Assembly: GCF_041734735.1 (NCBI RefSeq)
Contig: NC_134887.1
Span: 28,229,748 to 28,293,747, forward strand
Origin: Babylonia areolata
Taxonomy: Eukaryota; Mollusca; Gastropoda; Neogastropoda; Buccinidae
Length of the DNA: 64,000 nucleotides
Reading direction: 5' to 3'
Under the pieces are notes generated by a model that ran no database searches, was not told the origin of the DNA, and saw nothing but the letters and a program-made list of their open reading frames with translations. The position numbers were made by a program, and so were the translations under genes. This document shows positions 1 to 10,317 of the stretch, piece after piece (the stretch's first letter is position 1; each line of letters begins with the position of its first letter).

Positions 1-16
1 TGTGTGTGTGTGTGTG
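1..16. repeat. (TG)n microsatellite at the window edge
   Basis: Pure TG run cut by the window start. It is followed by 'atag' and then by an open coding frame from 21, so it probably forms the end of an intron and its pyrimidine-poor acceptor region. Confidence 0.8.
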
Positions 17-20
17 ATAG

Positions 21-398
21 CCGAAAAGTGCGCTCCTGTGCCGAGTACACGATACCAAGCCCAGTGAAAGAATCATATTTGACACCAAAGTGAATGTCAC
101 AGAGTCACCCGTGCCAATCGTGACCTGTCCGTCGCAGCACGTGACACATATCCAGCTGGCCTGTGACGTTGACAGTCTGTGCGCGGAGAAAGTGGAGAGC
201 AGTGAAAGGTCACAAACTGTGATGTGCAAAGCTGATCCAGCCCACGTCACTCCTTACTTCAGATGCATGATGACTGGTGAATACGTGTCGTACAGTCTGG
301 TGTGTAACTGGCGTCAGGACTGTTCTGATAACAGTGATGAATCGTTTTGCCAGTTCCCGATTTGTGCAGAGAACAACTTTAACTGTGGCCATGGACAG
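21..398 (+). CDS. GRL101-like receptor, upstream exon (partial gene)
   Basis: This is the exon preceding the main receptor exon of the same gene. The frame is open from 21 (an in-frame TAG sits at 18-20) to a GT donor at 399. It carries the end of one domain with paired cysteines, then an LDL-receptor class A repeat ending CSDNSDESFC, and the first half of another (CAENNFNCGHGQ). Splicing 398 to 968 is phase 0 and completes that second repeat with CIHSTQVCDN, giving the full six-cysteine pattern, which strongly supports the junction. The exon start is inferred from AG at 19-20. More LDLa repeats are expected in exons to the left of the window. The encoded part is extracellular, and LDLa repeats of this receptor class bind calcium and ligand. 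Confidence 0.8.
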
Positions 399-468
399 GT
401 CTTTGTCTGTCTGTCTATGTTCATGTCTGTCTTTCTCTTATTCTTTCCATTTCTTATCTTACCGCTCA

Positions 469-862
469 CCTTATGACGGGCGTAACGTCCAAGGCGTTAA
501 AGAGTTTGACTTTCAATCTGAGGGTCACAGTTTCGAATCCCGGTCACAGTGCTTGGTGGGTAAAGGCTGGAGATTTTCCCGCGATTTACCAGGTCAGCAG
601 ATGTGCAGACCTGCTTGTGACTCAATTCCCGTCATGTGCATACGCATGCAGAACATCAAAAACACACGTTAAAGATCCCGAAATCCATGTCAGTGTTCAG
701 GGGATATGGAAACAAAAAAATAAGTGGCATGCAGCCCCCCTCCTTCCCGAATACATAGTATGACTGCCTAAATGGCGGGGTTAAAATGGTCAGACACATA
801 AAAGCCCACTCGAACAAACAAGTGAATGCGCAGATGTCACAGCCCACAAGAAGAAAAGAAAA
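469..862 (+). mobile_element. tRNA-derived SINE in the receptor intron
   Basis: The copy lies wholly in the 399-967 intron. Its head is tRNA-like, with an A-box-like stretch near 474-495 (gggcgtaacgtccaagg) and a B box at 529-540 (agtttcgaatcc). The body includes 'acgttaaagatcc', 'atggaaac', 'ggcatgcagccccc' and 'gcctaaatggcggggt'. It ends in an A-rich, AAGAAG-type tail near 850-870. I recognise this architecture and body from gastropod SINEs, although the family name cannot be given without a library. Pol III boxes are degenerate, so it is probably an old, inactive copy. Confidence 0.75.
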
Positions 863-904
863 AAACAAAAACCACTAAGCTTATGACTTGACTTGTTTAT
901 TCTT

Positions 905-945
905 TAACTGATGTAAAAAAAAAAATAAAAAAAAAAAAAAAAATT
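905..945 (+). repeat. Poly(A)-rich tract
   Basis: A-rich low-complexity run just 5' of the intron's acceptor. It may be the decayed tail of the intronic SINE. The polypyrimidine tract and acceptor 'tttttttcag' follow at 958-967. Confidence 0.6.
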
Positions 946-967
946 GCATGTAATTGCTTTTTTTCAG

Positions 968-3037
968 TGTATACATTCCACGCAAGTGTGTGACAATTTA
1001 TCCAACTGCATGAGAGAAGAGGATGAAATATTCTGTCTTGCTAATAAAATGGTCAAACCTGACACCTTTGATTTATACCCACCAGCACTCATCAACTTTG
1101 ACAAACCTGGAAGTTTCTCTTTAGTCTCTCTTCCTGGAAACACAAGCCAGTGCCCAGATACTCACTACCAGTGCCCTGGAAACGGCTACTGTCTGCCTGT
1201 ATACACCAGGTGTAATGGCATGATTGACTGTCCAGCACATGATGATGAAGCTTGGTGTGACGAATTCACATGTGAAGGGTTGTACCGATGTCGAGGAAAG
1301 GATCGACAAATATGTCTGCACGTAGACCACCTGTGTGACGGTTGGCCTCACTGTCCACAGCATGACGATGAACTGATGTGTGGACTGACTGACTCCTGTC
1401 CTGATCAGTGTGTCTGTTATGGAGCGTCGTTCACTGAACTGTTCGTCTTCCAGCCTGACACTCTGCCAAAGATACGTTATCTGGAAGGCAGGGGGAGTGG
1501 ACTGACCTTGGATGCCATCACAGGTCAGACGATGCTAATTCATCTTGGTGCTGGAGCGTGTGGCTGGAGATATTTGAATAATGTAAGTCTGCCTAATCTT
1601 CACGTATTAGATATTAGTGATAACCTAATACAATATATAGAATTTGATAACTTTTCACAATTATTCAACCTCAAGGAACTGCATCTTTCTGGTAACACAT
1701 TGATTTCTGGGATTTCCGCTCACAGTGTACGTCTAGAATCCCTGGTTTTGCTGAATCTTTCACTAGCCTCAGATACCAGTTATATCTTACATACATTCTC
1801 AGACATCATGCCTCAGGTTGAAATTGTAAACTTTTCCCACAGTGGATTAAAGTCTCTTCAAGGTAGAGGACTGTTCAGTAACCTAAAGATTTTGGATTTG
1901 CAAGGTTGCCCTGTACCCGATATAGGCCGTGACTTTCTGAAAGGAATGGATAAGCTGCAGCAGTTGTTTGCTGACAACTTCAAGTTTTGTTGTCCTGATG
2001 CACTACCTGGCAGTTTTGATGGAATATGCAATGCTCCAGAAGACGAACTCTCCTCTTGTGACAATCTACTGAAATCTGGCTCTTACCGAGTTGCTGTTGC
2101 CATCTTTATCATGACTGCTTTGTTTGGAAATCTTTGCAGCATTGTGTATCGTAGCTTGTCCTTATCTAAATCCAAAGTTGGTTATGCAGTGTTTGTTATA
2201 CATTTGTCTGTCTCTGACTTTTTCATGGGAGTTTACTTGATGATAATTGCTGTGGCTGACCGTGTATACTATGGTACCTATCTGTGGAATGAATCCTACT
2301 GGAAAGGAAGCACAACATGTAAAATTTCTGGATTCCTTTCCCTTTTGTCTTGTGAAGTATCATCGTTTCTCATTTGCCTAATTACCCTGGATCGCTTTCT
2401 GGTCATGCGCTTTCCTTTCAGTCACCTTCGTTTTGGAACCACCTCAGCTCACGTGGCCTGCGCTATCAGCTGGGGACTAGGGATGATCCTGGCCTCAATC
2501 CCCTTGCTCCCTGCGACGTCCCACTGGGAATTTTACCACCAGACAGGCATGTGCATGCCTCTGCCTATCACTAGAAGATACTTTCCTGGTAGCTTTTATT
2601 CCTTTTGCATTATGATCGTATTGAACATGATCATATTCATATGCATTGCTACAGGCCAGGCTCTTATATACTGGTCAGTCAGAGCCAATACTATACCAGG
2701 TCATGGATCAAAGAACAAGGACAACAGTGTTATCAGAGACAAAAGCCGATCTAAAGATGTCATCATTGCTCGTCGCCTTCTGATCATTGCCATGTCAGAC
2801 TTTTTGTGCTGGTTTCCCATTGGTGTCTGTGGACTCCTGGCAAAACTGGATGTGCCTGTTCCTGGAGAGATCAACATAGCATTGACTATTTTTGTACTAC
2901 CGTTTAACTCAGCTGTAAACCCTTTCCTGTATACATTCACTGTTATACAAGAAAAACGTAGAAAAGAGAGAGAAAGAATTCTGCAAAAGATTATTGCTGA
3001 ACGAGTCAAAGAATCGAATCGTTTCATGAATCGTTGA
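968..3037 (+). CDS. GRL101-like LDLa/LRR/7TM G protein-coupled receptor, last exon
   Basis: Plasma-membrane receptor of the relaxin/LGR-related GRL101 type, first described from the pond snail. In order the exon gives the second half of an LDLa repeat, two whole LDLa repeats (CPDTHYQCPG... to DDEAWC, then FTCEGLYRC... to DDELMC), a cysteine-flanked LRR block (motifs LHVLDISDN, LKELHLSGN, LKILDLQG), a hinge with CCPDAL...SSCDNLL, and a rhodopsin-family 7TM domain from about 2085 to 2945. TM2 carries HLSVSDFFMGVY, TM3 ends in LDRF instead of DRY, and TM7 has NPFLYTF in place of NPxxY. The cytoplasmic tail is short and basic, and the stop is TGA at 3035. The exon starts after 'ttttcag' at 967; the in-frame ATG at 944 is intronic. 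The 7TM part has no introns. The ligand is unknown. A relaxin-receptor-like or other LGR protein is the alternative, but LDLa plus LRR plus this TM2 signature favours GRL101. Confidence 0.9.
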   Translation, partial: CIHSTQVCDNLSNCMREEDEIFCLANKMVKPDTFDLYPPALINFDKPGSFSLVSLPGNTSQCPDTHYQCPGNGYCLPVYTRCNGMIDCPAHDDEAWCDEFTCEGLYRCRGKDRQICLHVDHLCDGWPHCPQHDDELMCGLTDSCPDQCVCYGASFTELFVFQPDTLPKIRYLEGRGSGLTLDAITGQTMLIHLGAGACGWRYLNNVSLPNLHVLDISDNLIQYIEFDNFSQLFNLKELHLSGNTLISGISAHSVRLESLVLLNLSLASDTSYILHTFSDIMPQVEIVNFSHSGLKSLQGRGLFSNLKILDLQGCPVPDIGRDFLKGMDKLQQLFADNFKFCCPDALPGSFDGICNAPEDELSSCDNLLKSGSYRVAVAIFIMTALFGNLCSIVYRSLSLSKSKVGYAVFVIHLSVSDFFMGVYLMIIAVADRVYYGTYLWNESYWKGSTTCKISGFLSLLSCEVSSFLICLITLDRFLVMRFPFSHLRFGTTSAHVACAISWGLGMILASIPLLPATSHWEFYHQTGMCMPLPITRRYFPGSFYSFCIMIVLNMIIFICIATGQALIYWSVRANTIPGHGSKNKDNSVIRDKSRSKDVIIARRLLIIAMSDFLCWFPIGVCGLLAKLDVPVPGEINIALTIFVLPFNSAVNPFLYTFTVIQEKRRKERERILQKIIAERVKESNRFMNR

Positions 3038-3094
3038 TGCCCAGTTACTGAACATGTTGTTAGTGCAGTTTATGTAACTCTAGTCAGGACTGCA

Positions 3095-3160
3095 GAAACA
3101 ACAACAATGACGACGGCGACGACAACAACAACAACAAAAACAACAACAATAATAATCAGG
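3095..3160. repeat. (AAC/GAC)n low-complexity tract in the 3' flank
   Basis: Imperfect triplet repeat (aacaac, gacgac, aataat) 60 bp past the receptor stop. It probably lies in the 3' UTR. An AATAAA-like sequence (aaaataaacc) at about 3359 is a possible polyadenylation signal. Confidence 0.6.
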
Positions 3161-3393
3161 ATAATACTCGTAGCAATGCACGTGAATTTGTGTCGCCGTG
3201 TGCCATGTCGATCTGCTGGTCGTCACGTCGTGCGTCGCTCGATGACAGGGGTGGAGAGGGAGGGTAGTGGTGGTGGTCGTACACAGACATGTCGGCATGA
3301 AAAGATGTCAGCGTGTCACCGTTGTCAGCGGCATAGAATAGACTGGGAGGGGTTGGCAAAAAATAAACCAGGAGACGATTCACGATTACTTGC

Positions 3394-3672
3394 CTTTTTT
3401 CTCCTGCGTCAGTCTGTATTCTTCGGCTCTCCTCTTGTCTTTGCTGATCTGTGACGGACACTTTCGGTGGTACACAGCAGCACTGTAGTCTTCAGCTTGT
3501 GCAACAGGGGGCCGACCGGTACTTGTCATTCTGAGAACGACGACAGTTTGATCACCTCTGCCTTCTATCTTAAAAGAGGACAGCCTCATGTCCTGCAGCA
3601 TAACATTTAGCATGCTTTCCAGTATCGATGGGAGTCCTTCAACAGGCATGTTGGACAAAATCTTCACAAACA
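3394..3672 (-). CDS. Candidate exon of an unidentified protein
   Basis: An open - strand frame of about 93 codons runs between a plausible acceptor (attattgcag, read on the - strand, ending at 3673) and a plausible GC-type donor (AAAAAG then gcaagt at 3393-3388). The peptide contains VEGLPSILESMLNVML, then a basic segment VYHRKCPSQISKDKRRAEEY and a Lys-rich end. I do not recognise a named domain. Comparable basic 'KxPSQ...DxxRAE' segments occur in uncharacterised mollusc proteins, some of them transposon-linked, so this may be a host exon or a domesticated or mobile-element exon. It is convergent with the receptor gene, whose stop is 360 bp away. No second exon was identified. Confidence 0.35.
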
Positions 3673-3734
3673 CTGCAATAATTTAGTGTGCTGGAGATCG
3701 GAGCGTCTTGCTGGCTGCCAAGCGACGGAAGCTA

Positions 3735-3810
3735 CTTCCGGAGAGAGACAGAGAGAGACACAGAGAGAGGCACAGAGAGAGAGAGAGATGACGCATTCGC
3801 ACACACACAC
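3735..3810. repeat. (GA)n-rich and (CA)n low-complexity stretch
   Basis: Imperfect agagaga runs followed by cacacac. No coding signal. Confidence 0.7.
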
Positions 3811-3966
3811 TCATACTAGATCCGTTTTCAGTTTTCTCTCTCTGCGTCATCTGCAGTTTGATGTAAGAGTGAAGATAAATTCTCCTGGATGCAATACAGA
3901 ATCAAAATAAGCGTTATATTGACCATGTAGCTGCAAAGACTGTGGAACTGTATCATTGCACATAAA

Positions 3967-4110
3967 TCTCTCTCTCTCTCTTGATCTCAACAAAATCTAA
4001 ATCAATACATAGGCTACACACACCACTCTCTCTCCTCTCTCTCTCTCTCTCTCTACATATATATATATAATATATATATATATTATATATATATATTATA
4101 TTATATAAAC
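3967..4110. repeat. (TC)n followed by (TA)n
   Basis: Two TC runs (3967-3982 and 4027-4055) lead into a tatata tract (4056-4107) with small interruptions. Confidence 0.85.
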
Positions 4111-5270
4111 AAATAGTAAAGAGTGGTAACTTCATTCACAAGGTACAAAACTTCAAGTCAGTGCTGTTTACGGTACCGATTCAGCTAGCACACAGGTAAA
4201 TAAAAAGTAGGCTACATTGGAACAAACCCGATGCTTCCTCAAGAAAGGAAGCGCCGGGCCTATCCTTATACCGATCATTTGATATGTGCACACAGCAGCA
4301 AAGACAGAAGAAATGTGCAAACACAAATTAGCTTTTTAATTCAAGACTGGCATAGCCTCTTTAATCCTGAACAAGCCACACAGAACACATGGACAATACA
4401 GAACAAACACAGGTTGCCTTGGTGGGTTTTCAACTGGAAATCAACAAATAATATCCCAGGAGATGAAATGATTAAAAATAGAAAAGAGTGGAACTCTCCG
4501 TTTAAAAAAATTTTTAAAATAAAAATCGTTAACTTCAGTCAAAAACCCAACAAGCTCTATTCACTTTACAAACCAGTCTTTCCCAAAACGGGCTCCCTAC
4601 CGGGGTTAAAAGCGACCAGCAGAACCTTCACCCCTCATCGTTTTTTTACCTGTGTCATTTCAAAAAATCTTCACTCACACACACACCACACACACACACC
4701 ACACACAAACCCACAACCAAAAAACAAAACCAAAACCACTTAAAAAAACTTATGAAAAATCCTAACTATAAAATTTTAAAACACAAAAAATTTAAAAAAA
4801 TCACAAAAATCAAATAAAAGCGAATTTGTAAATAACAAGAATTTAAAAACAACTGTAAAAATTTAATTTAAAAAAAACAAAGACTTAAAAAAATACCCTT
4901 TGGAACGAATGATGAAAAGAGGCAAACCGACTTCCTGTAAACCACAGCATTGGTTAGGTTTGCGAACCAGCGTGAACAAAATCATGAATAAACGCCTTTA
5001 AAACACAAGCTGCAAGACAAAAAATATTGAGACTAGCAATGCACTATGTGAACCCTCACAATTGCGGGGTTTGTAAACATGGAGGAAGCATTTTTAGTTT
5101 TCAGTGTGGGTCAAAATGGGAATTTCAACAAAAACAAGACAAAAAACTTTAAATGTTTTTTCGGGAAACCAACTCCCCTTCCCCTTAAAAGTCAACTAAA
5201 CCGATTTTTCATTTAAAAGTAAAACCAAAAAGACCTTAAAAGTGGTGGTTGCCCCACGAGATCGATGAGG
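4110..5270. other. A-rich, homopolymer-rich DNA without a recognisable gene
   Basis: No supported gene. A 170-codon frame at 4231-4743 has no recognisable domain and ends in a CA repeat. From about 4500 the sequence is unusually full of runs such as aaaaaaa, ttttt and cccc, continuing into the disrupted LINE to the right. See the finding on sequence quality. Confidence 0.5.
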
Positions 5271-5286
5271 ACCATCGTTGTCATCA

Positions 5287-5331
5287 CCCTGGGGAGGGGG
5301 GAGGGGGGGTTGGGGGGGGGGGGGGAGGAAA
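5287..5331 (+). repeat. G-rich tract (possible G-quadruplex)
   Basis: Runs of 4 to 14 G separated by one or two bases (ggggagggggggagg...). It could form a G-quadruplex on the + strand, but the region also looks like a homopolymer-inflated consensus. Confidence 0.6.
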
Positions 5332-5334
5332 CCT

Positions 5335-8300
5335 CATGAATTATCTGTGAATACGCGATACTGAATAGCCAACTGCGCAGAAATGTTCGTGACTTTGGGG
5401 CAGACAAGACAGGCATTTTCTTGTCGGGACTTGTTTGTCCGTGTTTTTGGGCCCTGCCCTTTGAACGCTGCAGCAGTCCTGTTGGCCTCGCAAATTGCGC
5501 CTTTGTGCAAGCAGCGCGCCTTTGTCACGGTCCACGCAGTTTCCTCCCAGGATCGGGTTGTATCAAACGCTTTCAGAGAGACTTTCAGAGTATCTCTGAA
5601 GCGCTTTTCAAACCTCCGTTGATATTTCCCTTGTTGCGCTCGCCATGAAAGTTCTTTTGGGCAGCCGTTGGTCTGGCATGCGCGCCAGTGTCCGCCCAGC
5701 GAAGCTGGGACTGATCAGGAGGGTGAAGAGCTGGGAAGGGGGTTTTTGCGACCCTCTGTGTTGGGGTCCTGTCTTGCCCATTTTTGGGTTCAGTGCTTCC
5801 TGGGCTTTTGGGGAAAGTGGTTCGCTTTTGGCATTCGTGGAAAACCTCCCCAAGTTTCGCAGGCGACATAGGTGGGGAAATTCCCTTTGTAGCCCTTTTA
5901 GCTTAGTCCAAGATAATGCCTCTTCTGTTCCAGACATTTGCATTGAGTTCCCAAAAGTTGCGTTTGTCTTGCAATCCTGCTTTCACTTCATCGTCGATGG
6001 TCGCATTTCTGACAGTGTGCTGCCAAGGATGGAACCGCTCCCCCATGAGTCTCTGACCGTTGACTGGATTTTGGGCTCAACGGGGGGTTTTTCCCCGGGG
6101 GCGGGCTGATGGGAAACTTCATTTTTCCCTCGTGTGATGGTAAGGCCAAATTTCCCTGCTGGCGTGGCAAACTTGTCGACGCTGAGTTGCTTTCGCTTCA
6201 GATCCAGCTTGGGGGCCCAAAATTCAGCAAACAAAAAGTCTCGTGTGTCTGCATGACCTTTTTTTTGCTTGAACCCTTCTGGGGTTTAAAAAAATTTGCC
6301 ATCTGTTCGGTACTTTGGGCCCGATTCCAACTCCCCCATCCTGAAGGCATCAAAAGTTGCAGAGAAAAGGGGAAAAACAGCGGGGAGCCAGGAGAGCCTT
6401 GTTGACACCTTTTGTGCAGGAAAAGGGCAATTTTTCCCCCCCCCATTGCCCTGGATCGAGCCGCTGCCTTATGGTTTTGGCTGCCAAGGAAATAAATTTC
6501 GAGGGCACCCTATTTGGCTGATTTCCCCGTCCCCTCTACTCACGTGCCCCAAAGGGGCCTTAGTGAAGTCGACATAGGGGGAAAAGATCAGCTTTTTGCC
6601 CCTGACATTTCTCTTGCGCTGTTTGCAGCAAACACCATGTCGGGGTTCCGCCTCTTTCCGGAACCCACATTGGCTCTCGGGCAAATCCTTGGTCAAGGTG
6701 TGCTGCGGGCGGTTTAGTAGGATCCTGGCAAGTATCTTCCCTCGATGGAGAGAAAGGGAAATCCCCCCGATGGTTTCACGGCTTGGGGTTCCCCCTTTTC
6801 GTTGACAGTGAATGATAGATGCACTTGAATCCTGGGGGGTGTTCTTCTTTTCCCTGAGTGGTACAGCGATGGAGCTTCAGCAGACAGTGCCTCATCCTTT
6901 TAGACCTCGCGGTATGGGTCGAGCCCGGTCTTTGCCATGGGTAGCAGACGGATTGCTTCCTGGGTCTCAAGAAGGTTGGTGGATGTCCAGTGCTTTGGGT
7001 TTTTGGGTTTGGGGGGAGGCTAAGGCTTTTTCATTTTTGGGGAAGGGGATTTAAAACACTGTGAAGTGCTCAGCCCAGCGTTCGGAATTTCTCCTTCTCG
7101 GTGATAGGATTCCATCTGCATGAGGAGGGGGGGTTTCCTGGGATGTGGGCCCTAGATTTTTTTAAGGGATCATAGAACCTCTTTATTTTCGTGCCTGTCA
7201 GATATCCCCGGATTCCCCTCGCTTTGTCATCAGCCACTTTTCCTGATCTGGGTAAATTTTTTGAAACGTCCTGTGGGTGGGTCACGCACCTTTTTTGTGT
7301 GGACTTTTGGGGTTTCTCAGGGAGGGTTGAGCAGACGGCGTTTCTCATCCCGAACTGCTTTATTTTTATCACTTTTCATAAACAGTCTTTGTGCTTTTGG
7401 GCATGGGTCCCAGGGGTTTTGGGAACTTACTAATCACTCACCAGGGGCCTCAGCGCTCCACATTCTGGTTGTCCCGAGAGGCGGATTCGAGATCTTCAGC
7501 GCTCCACAAAAGGGTGTTTGTGGGGAGTTTTTTAGCTTAGCGATGTTAGCCGTTTTGGAGCCCTTTTGGCCCTTGGGGGGGTCTCTTGGGTGGATTCGAA
7601 TATTCGCTTTGAGACTTCAAGGCGTGGTCTGTCCAACCTCGCGCCGCCTGGCTTTTTTCACGTAATCTTTGCATCCCCTTTTTTCCCGCGTGAATAATCG
7701 AGAGATCCAATGCTTTTAGCGGGGTGCATCCTTTACGTCCTGTTACGAGTAGGGGGGCGAAAAAATGTGTTGGTTATCAGCGTTCGTGCTCTGCACAGGT
7801 TGAAGCAAAAGCAAAACCTTTGGGGTTTCAGTTCCCCCACCCTGCTTTTCCCAAACACTCATCCCCGGAGATGTAGTCAGAGCAACCTAGCATTGAAGTC
7901 CCAGAATTGTGAGCTTGCTGCTTTTGGGAAGCAGCAAAAGACAGAGGAAGCCGTAGAACTTCGCCTTTACTTTATCCCGGGGTTTGGGCATGGGTTTGGG
8001 GGGGGGCACTGAAAAATGGTGAGGTCTTTGGGCCCCGATGCCCTGGGGTTTCTGGGCAAAAACCTATCGTTGCTCCCTTGGGATTCCCCGCTAGCTTGCT
8101 GACAAGTGCCTTTTCATGCAATCCAACGCCGCCTCCGTCGCTCTTCATTCCCCGTCCTCCAGAAGAAGGGGTAACCAGATCCCCGCTCAAGAGTCCCCTT
8201 TGCCCGCAAGCCCGGGCCCTCAAGGCGTGTTTTCAATGTGTATCCCGGCGAGTTCGGATGCAACTAGTCCGTTTCCTTGGGTCTGTCCCCGTTTTCTCTG

Positions 8301-9170
8301 CCAGAGAACCTTATGTTCAAGCACCAAAGGGGAGAGGAAAGTCCTTTTTTTTTTCTTTTTTTTCTTTTTGTTTCGACCGCTGATTAGGGTCCCGCCAGCC
8401 CGGTATGTGGCCAGGGTGATATGGAGCAGGCAATTTTTGGGCACCTTTTCTGCCCCTTCCTCATGCCACGGTGGCAGTGATTCCCAAAAAGGGGTGTCAG
8501 ACGCAGCGGCTGCCGGCTCCCTCGTGCTCCGTCGACGAAAAACACCCTTGGGTGAGCCCCTCGTGCAGGTCGCGGCTGCGATGCCAGGAACCCAAACCCT
8601 TTGTTTCGTTGCTCGCCACAGGACTTGGGGGTGATGAAATGAGAACGATGAAGGTCATTAAGGATGATGATGATTGCGCGATGAGTTTTTTTAAAGTGAA
8701 AAAGGGGTTGCGCAACGTCGACCCCCTCTCTCGTCCCGGGGGGCCCCCCCCAATTTCCCGTGGCAAGATAAGTCGAGACGACGGAGGATGAGCACGGATG
8801 CAGTGGGTTTACCAAGTTTTCCTTTCGGTGTCTCATCTTGCTCCTTTCATCCCCATGCGTTGCTGTAAACCGCCTTCCCCCGTTTTAACCCATAGGTTTC
8901 TTCCCCAGTTTTTTGCCGATCCCAACTTTTCATGCAGGGTAGCCACCCCGGGGGCCCAAATCGTGGGCTGCCACAGCACGGGGGAGCTAGTGGGGGTGGG
9001 GGTCTCCGAGCCCCGCCCTTTTAGGATCTCCATAAGGGTGTCTAGCCCCCCGCCTCACCAGTCCCCGGAAGGGGCGGTGGGAGTTCCCGGTTTGTGCCCG
9101 GGAACCCCCACCCGAACAGGGTTTAGGATTACGGGTTTCCAACAGATTTAATGCCCGACCCGAACTATTG
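5335..9170 (-). mobile_element. Heavily disrupted antisense non-LTR retrotransposon (LINE)
   Basis: Read on the - strand this is an APE-type LINE of the same broad group as the copies at 37.4-41.4 and 41.7-43.9 kb. Recognisable pieces run in the expected order from high to low coordinates: an endonuclease trace near 7880-7960, a linker near 7180-7400, the RT fingers (LPESQCGFRK at about 6680, YVDFTKA at about 6570), the C-terminal half near 5650-6250, and a cysteine pair of the terminal zinc finger (CLVCPK) near 5400. The stretch 8290-9170 is probably the 5' leader, by position only. Frameshifts and stops occur every few tens of codons, and homopolymer runs of 4 or more are everywhere. It is dead, or else the consensus is poor. 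Confidence 0.75.
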
Positions 9171-9179
9171 AAATAAGAT

Positions 9180-9726
9180 CCCCCAACCCCCAAAATATAC
9201 TGAAATCAACCTTAAAATAAGTACTACGAAAAAAAGACATTCACAATAAGTACTATGAAAGCAACCTTTCGCTCAAGACTCTGGAACCGCCTTACACTTA
9301 GAATGAACCAACCCCCCCATCCCCCGGGAAAAGAAACCCCTGCCCCCGGAGGTTTTACAGCCTGGGGGGTTGTTGGCGTTTCAAATGCGATGGGCTCCTG
9401 CCCTTGACTCGACAAGGAAATTCCAAATCCCCCCACCCCCAAATCCTTCCGTTTTTAATTGCCCCCACCCCGCCTTTTACCCCCTTTGTTTTGTTGTTTT
9501 GTTGTTTTTTCTTTTCCACAGTGGTAGGCTTTTGGAGAAGGCTAGTCGGGACCGCTGTGGGAGCGAATGCCCGGATGGAGACGTAACTCACCCGGACTGC
9601 CCCCCCCCTCCCCCTCAACTAAAGGGAAGTCCCCCCCGGCAGTCCAGTAAAACGCACCCAACAGTAAAACCCCCCAAAAGACAGTTTCATCAGTGTTGGT
9701 GGCCGTGGTGCGTCACACTTCTTTGT
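9180..9726. other. C-rich and A-rich non-coding DNA
   Basis: No gene seen. Long C runs (9317-9325 and 9601-9609) and T/G runs continue the homopolymer-rich character until about 9700, where sequence complexity returns to normal. Confidence 0.4.
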
Positions 9727-10035
9727 TTAACTCTTTCATCGCTTTAGGGGACTAGTGTTAAGTAGACAGTGCAACCGCCATAGGCACTTTGTTACATCAA
9801 GGGGTAATGTTGATAAGACCATTTTTCACACGTAACAAAGCTTTTCAGTTGCGGCCAGTCTCCCGTCAATAGAACAGTGACTAAACCCTTTTCCCCTGAG
9901 TGAGTTTGAAGTGAACAAGTCCATTGTGTTGTTTTTTACATAAAACCCAAAGCCCGTGACTGAGAGCATCGTTTTTAAGATATCTGGTGCTTGGGAGTGT
10001 TTTTCACCACAGACACTTGGGGGTGAAAGAGTTAA
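9727..10035. mobile_element. piggyBac-type MITE with TTAA target duplications
   Basis: The 309-bp block begins TTAACTCTTTCA (9727-9738) and ends TGAAAGAGTTAA (10024-10035). The ends are perfect 12-bp inverted repeats including TTAA on each side. TTAA duplication is the signature of piggyBac transposases. The interior has no coding capacity, so the element is non-autonomous. A piggyBac-like transposase remnant is present at 34.7-35.3 kb, but nothing ties it to this MITE directly. Confidence 0.75.
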
Positions 10036-10315
10036 ACAATCATCATTCAGACAGCATTATACACGTACACATTAACAGCAGAGTAACAACAAGCAACAGC
10101 TAATATCTGTTCAAACACGTGGATGGATCATTACTTTCGTTTAGTTGACAGCCGGTGAACATCTCACAGTAATGCTGAAATGAATCTGTTCCAGTTGCTA
10201 TGAATGAGGTTATTGTAGTTAGCGTTTCCTTCTTTGAGCAGTCGTGGCGATGAATAGCCTTAAAGACATGACAGTCAGTAGGGACATGATCACTGAAAGG
10301 AAAAAAAGATATAAG
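10036..10315. other. Unassigned non-coding DNA
   Basis: No gene, repeat or RNA recognised between the MITE and the minisatellite. Confidence 0.4.
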
Positions 10316-10317
10316 AA

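Noticed and set aside
4231-4743. A 170-codon open frame
   Set aside because: Lys/Thr-rich product of A-rich, homopolymer-rich DNA that ends in a CA repeat. No domain, no splice context.
5585-6405. Overlapping + strand frames of 80-154 codons in the G-rich stretch
   Set aside because: They are the reverse strand of the antisense LINE; the motifs are readable only on the - strand.
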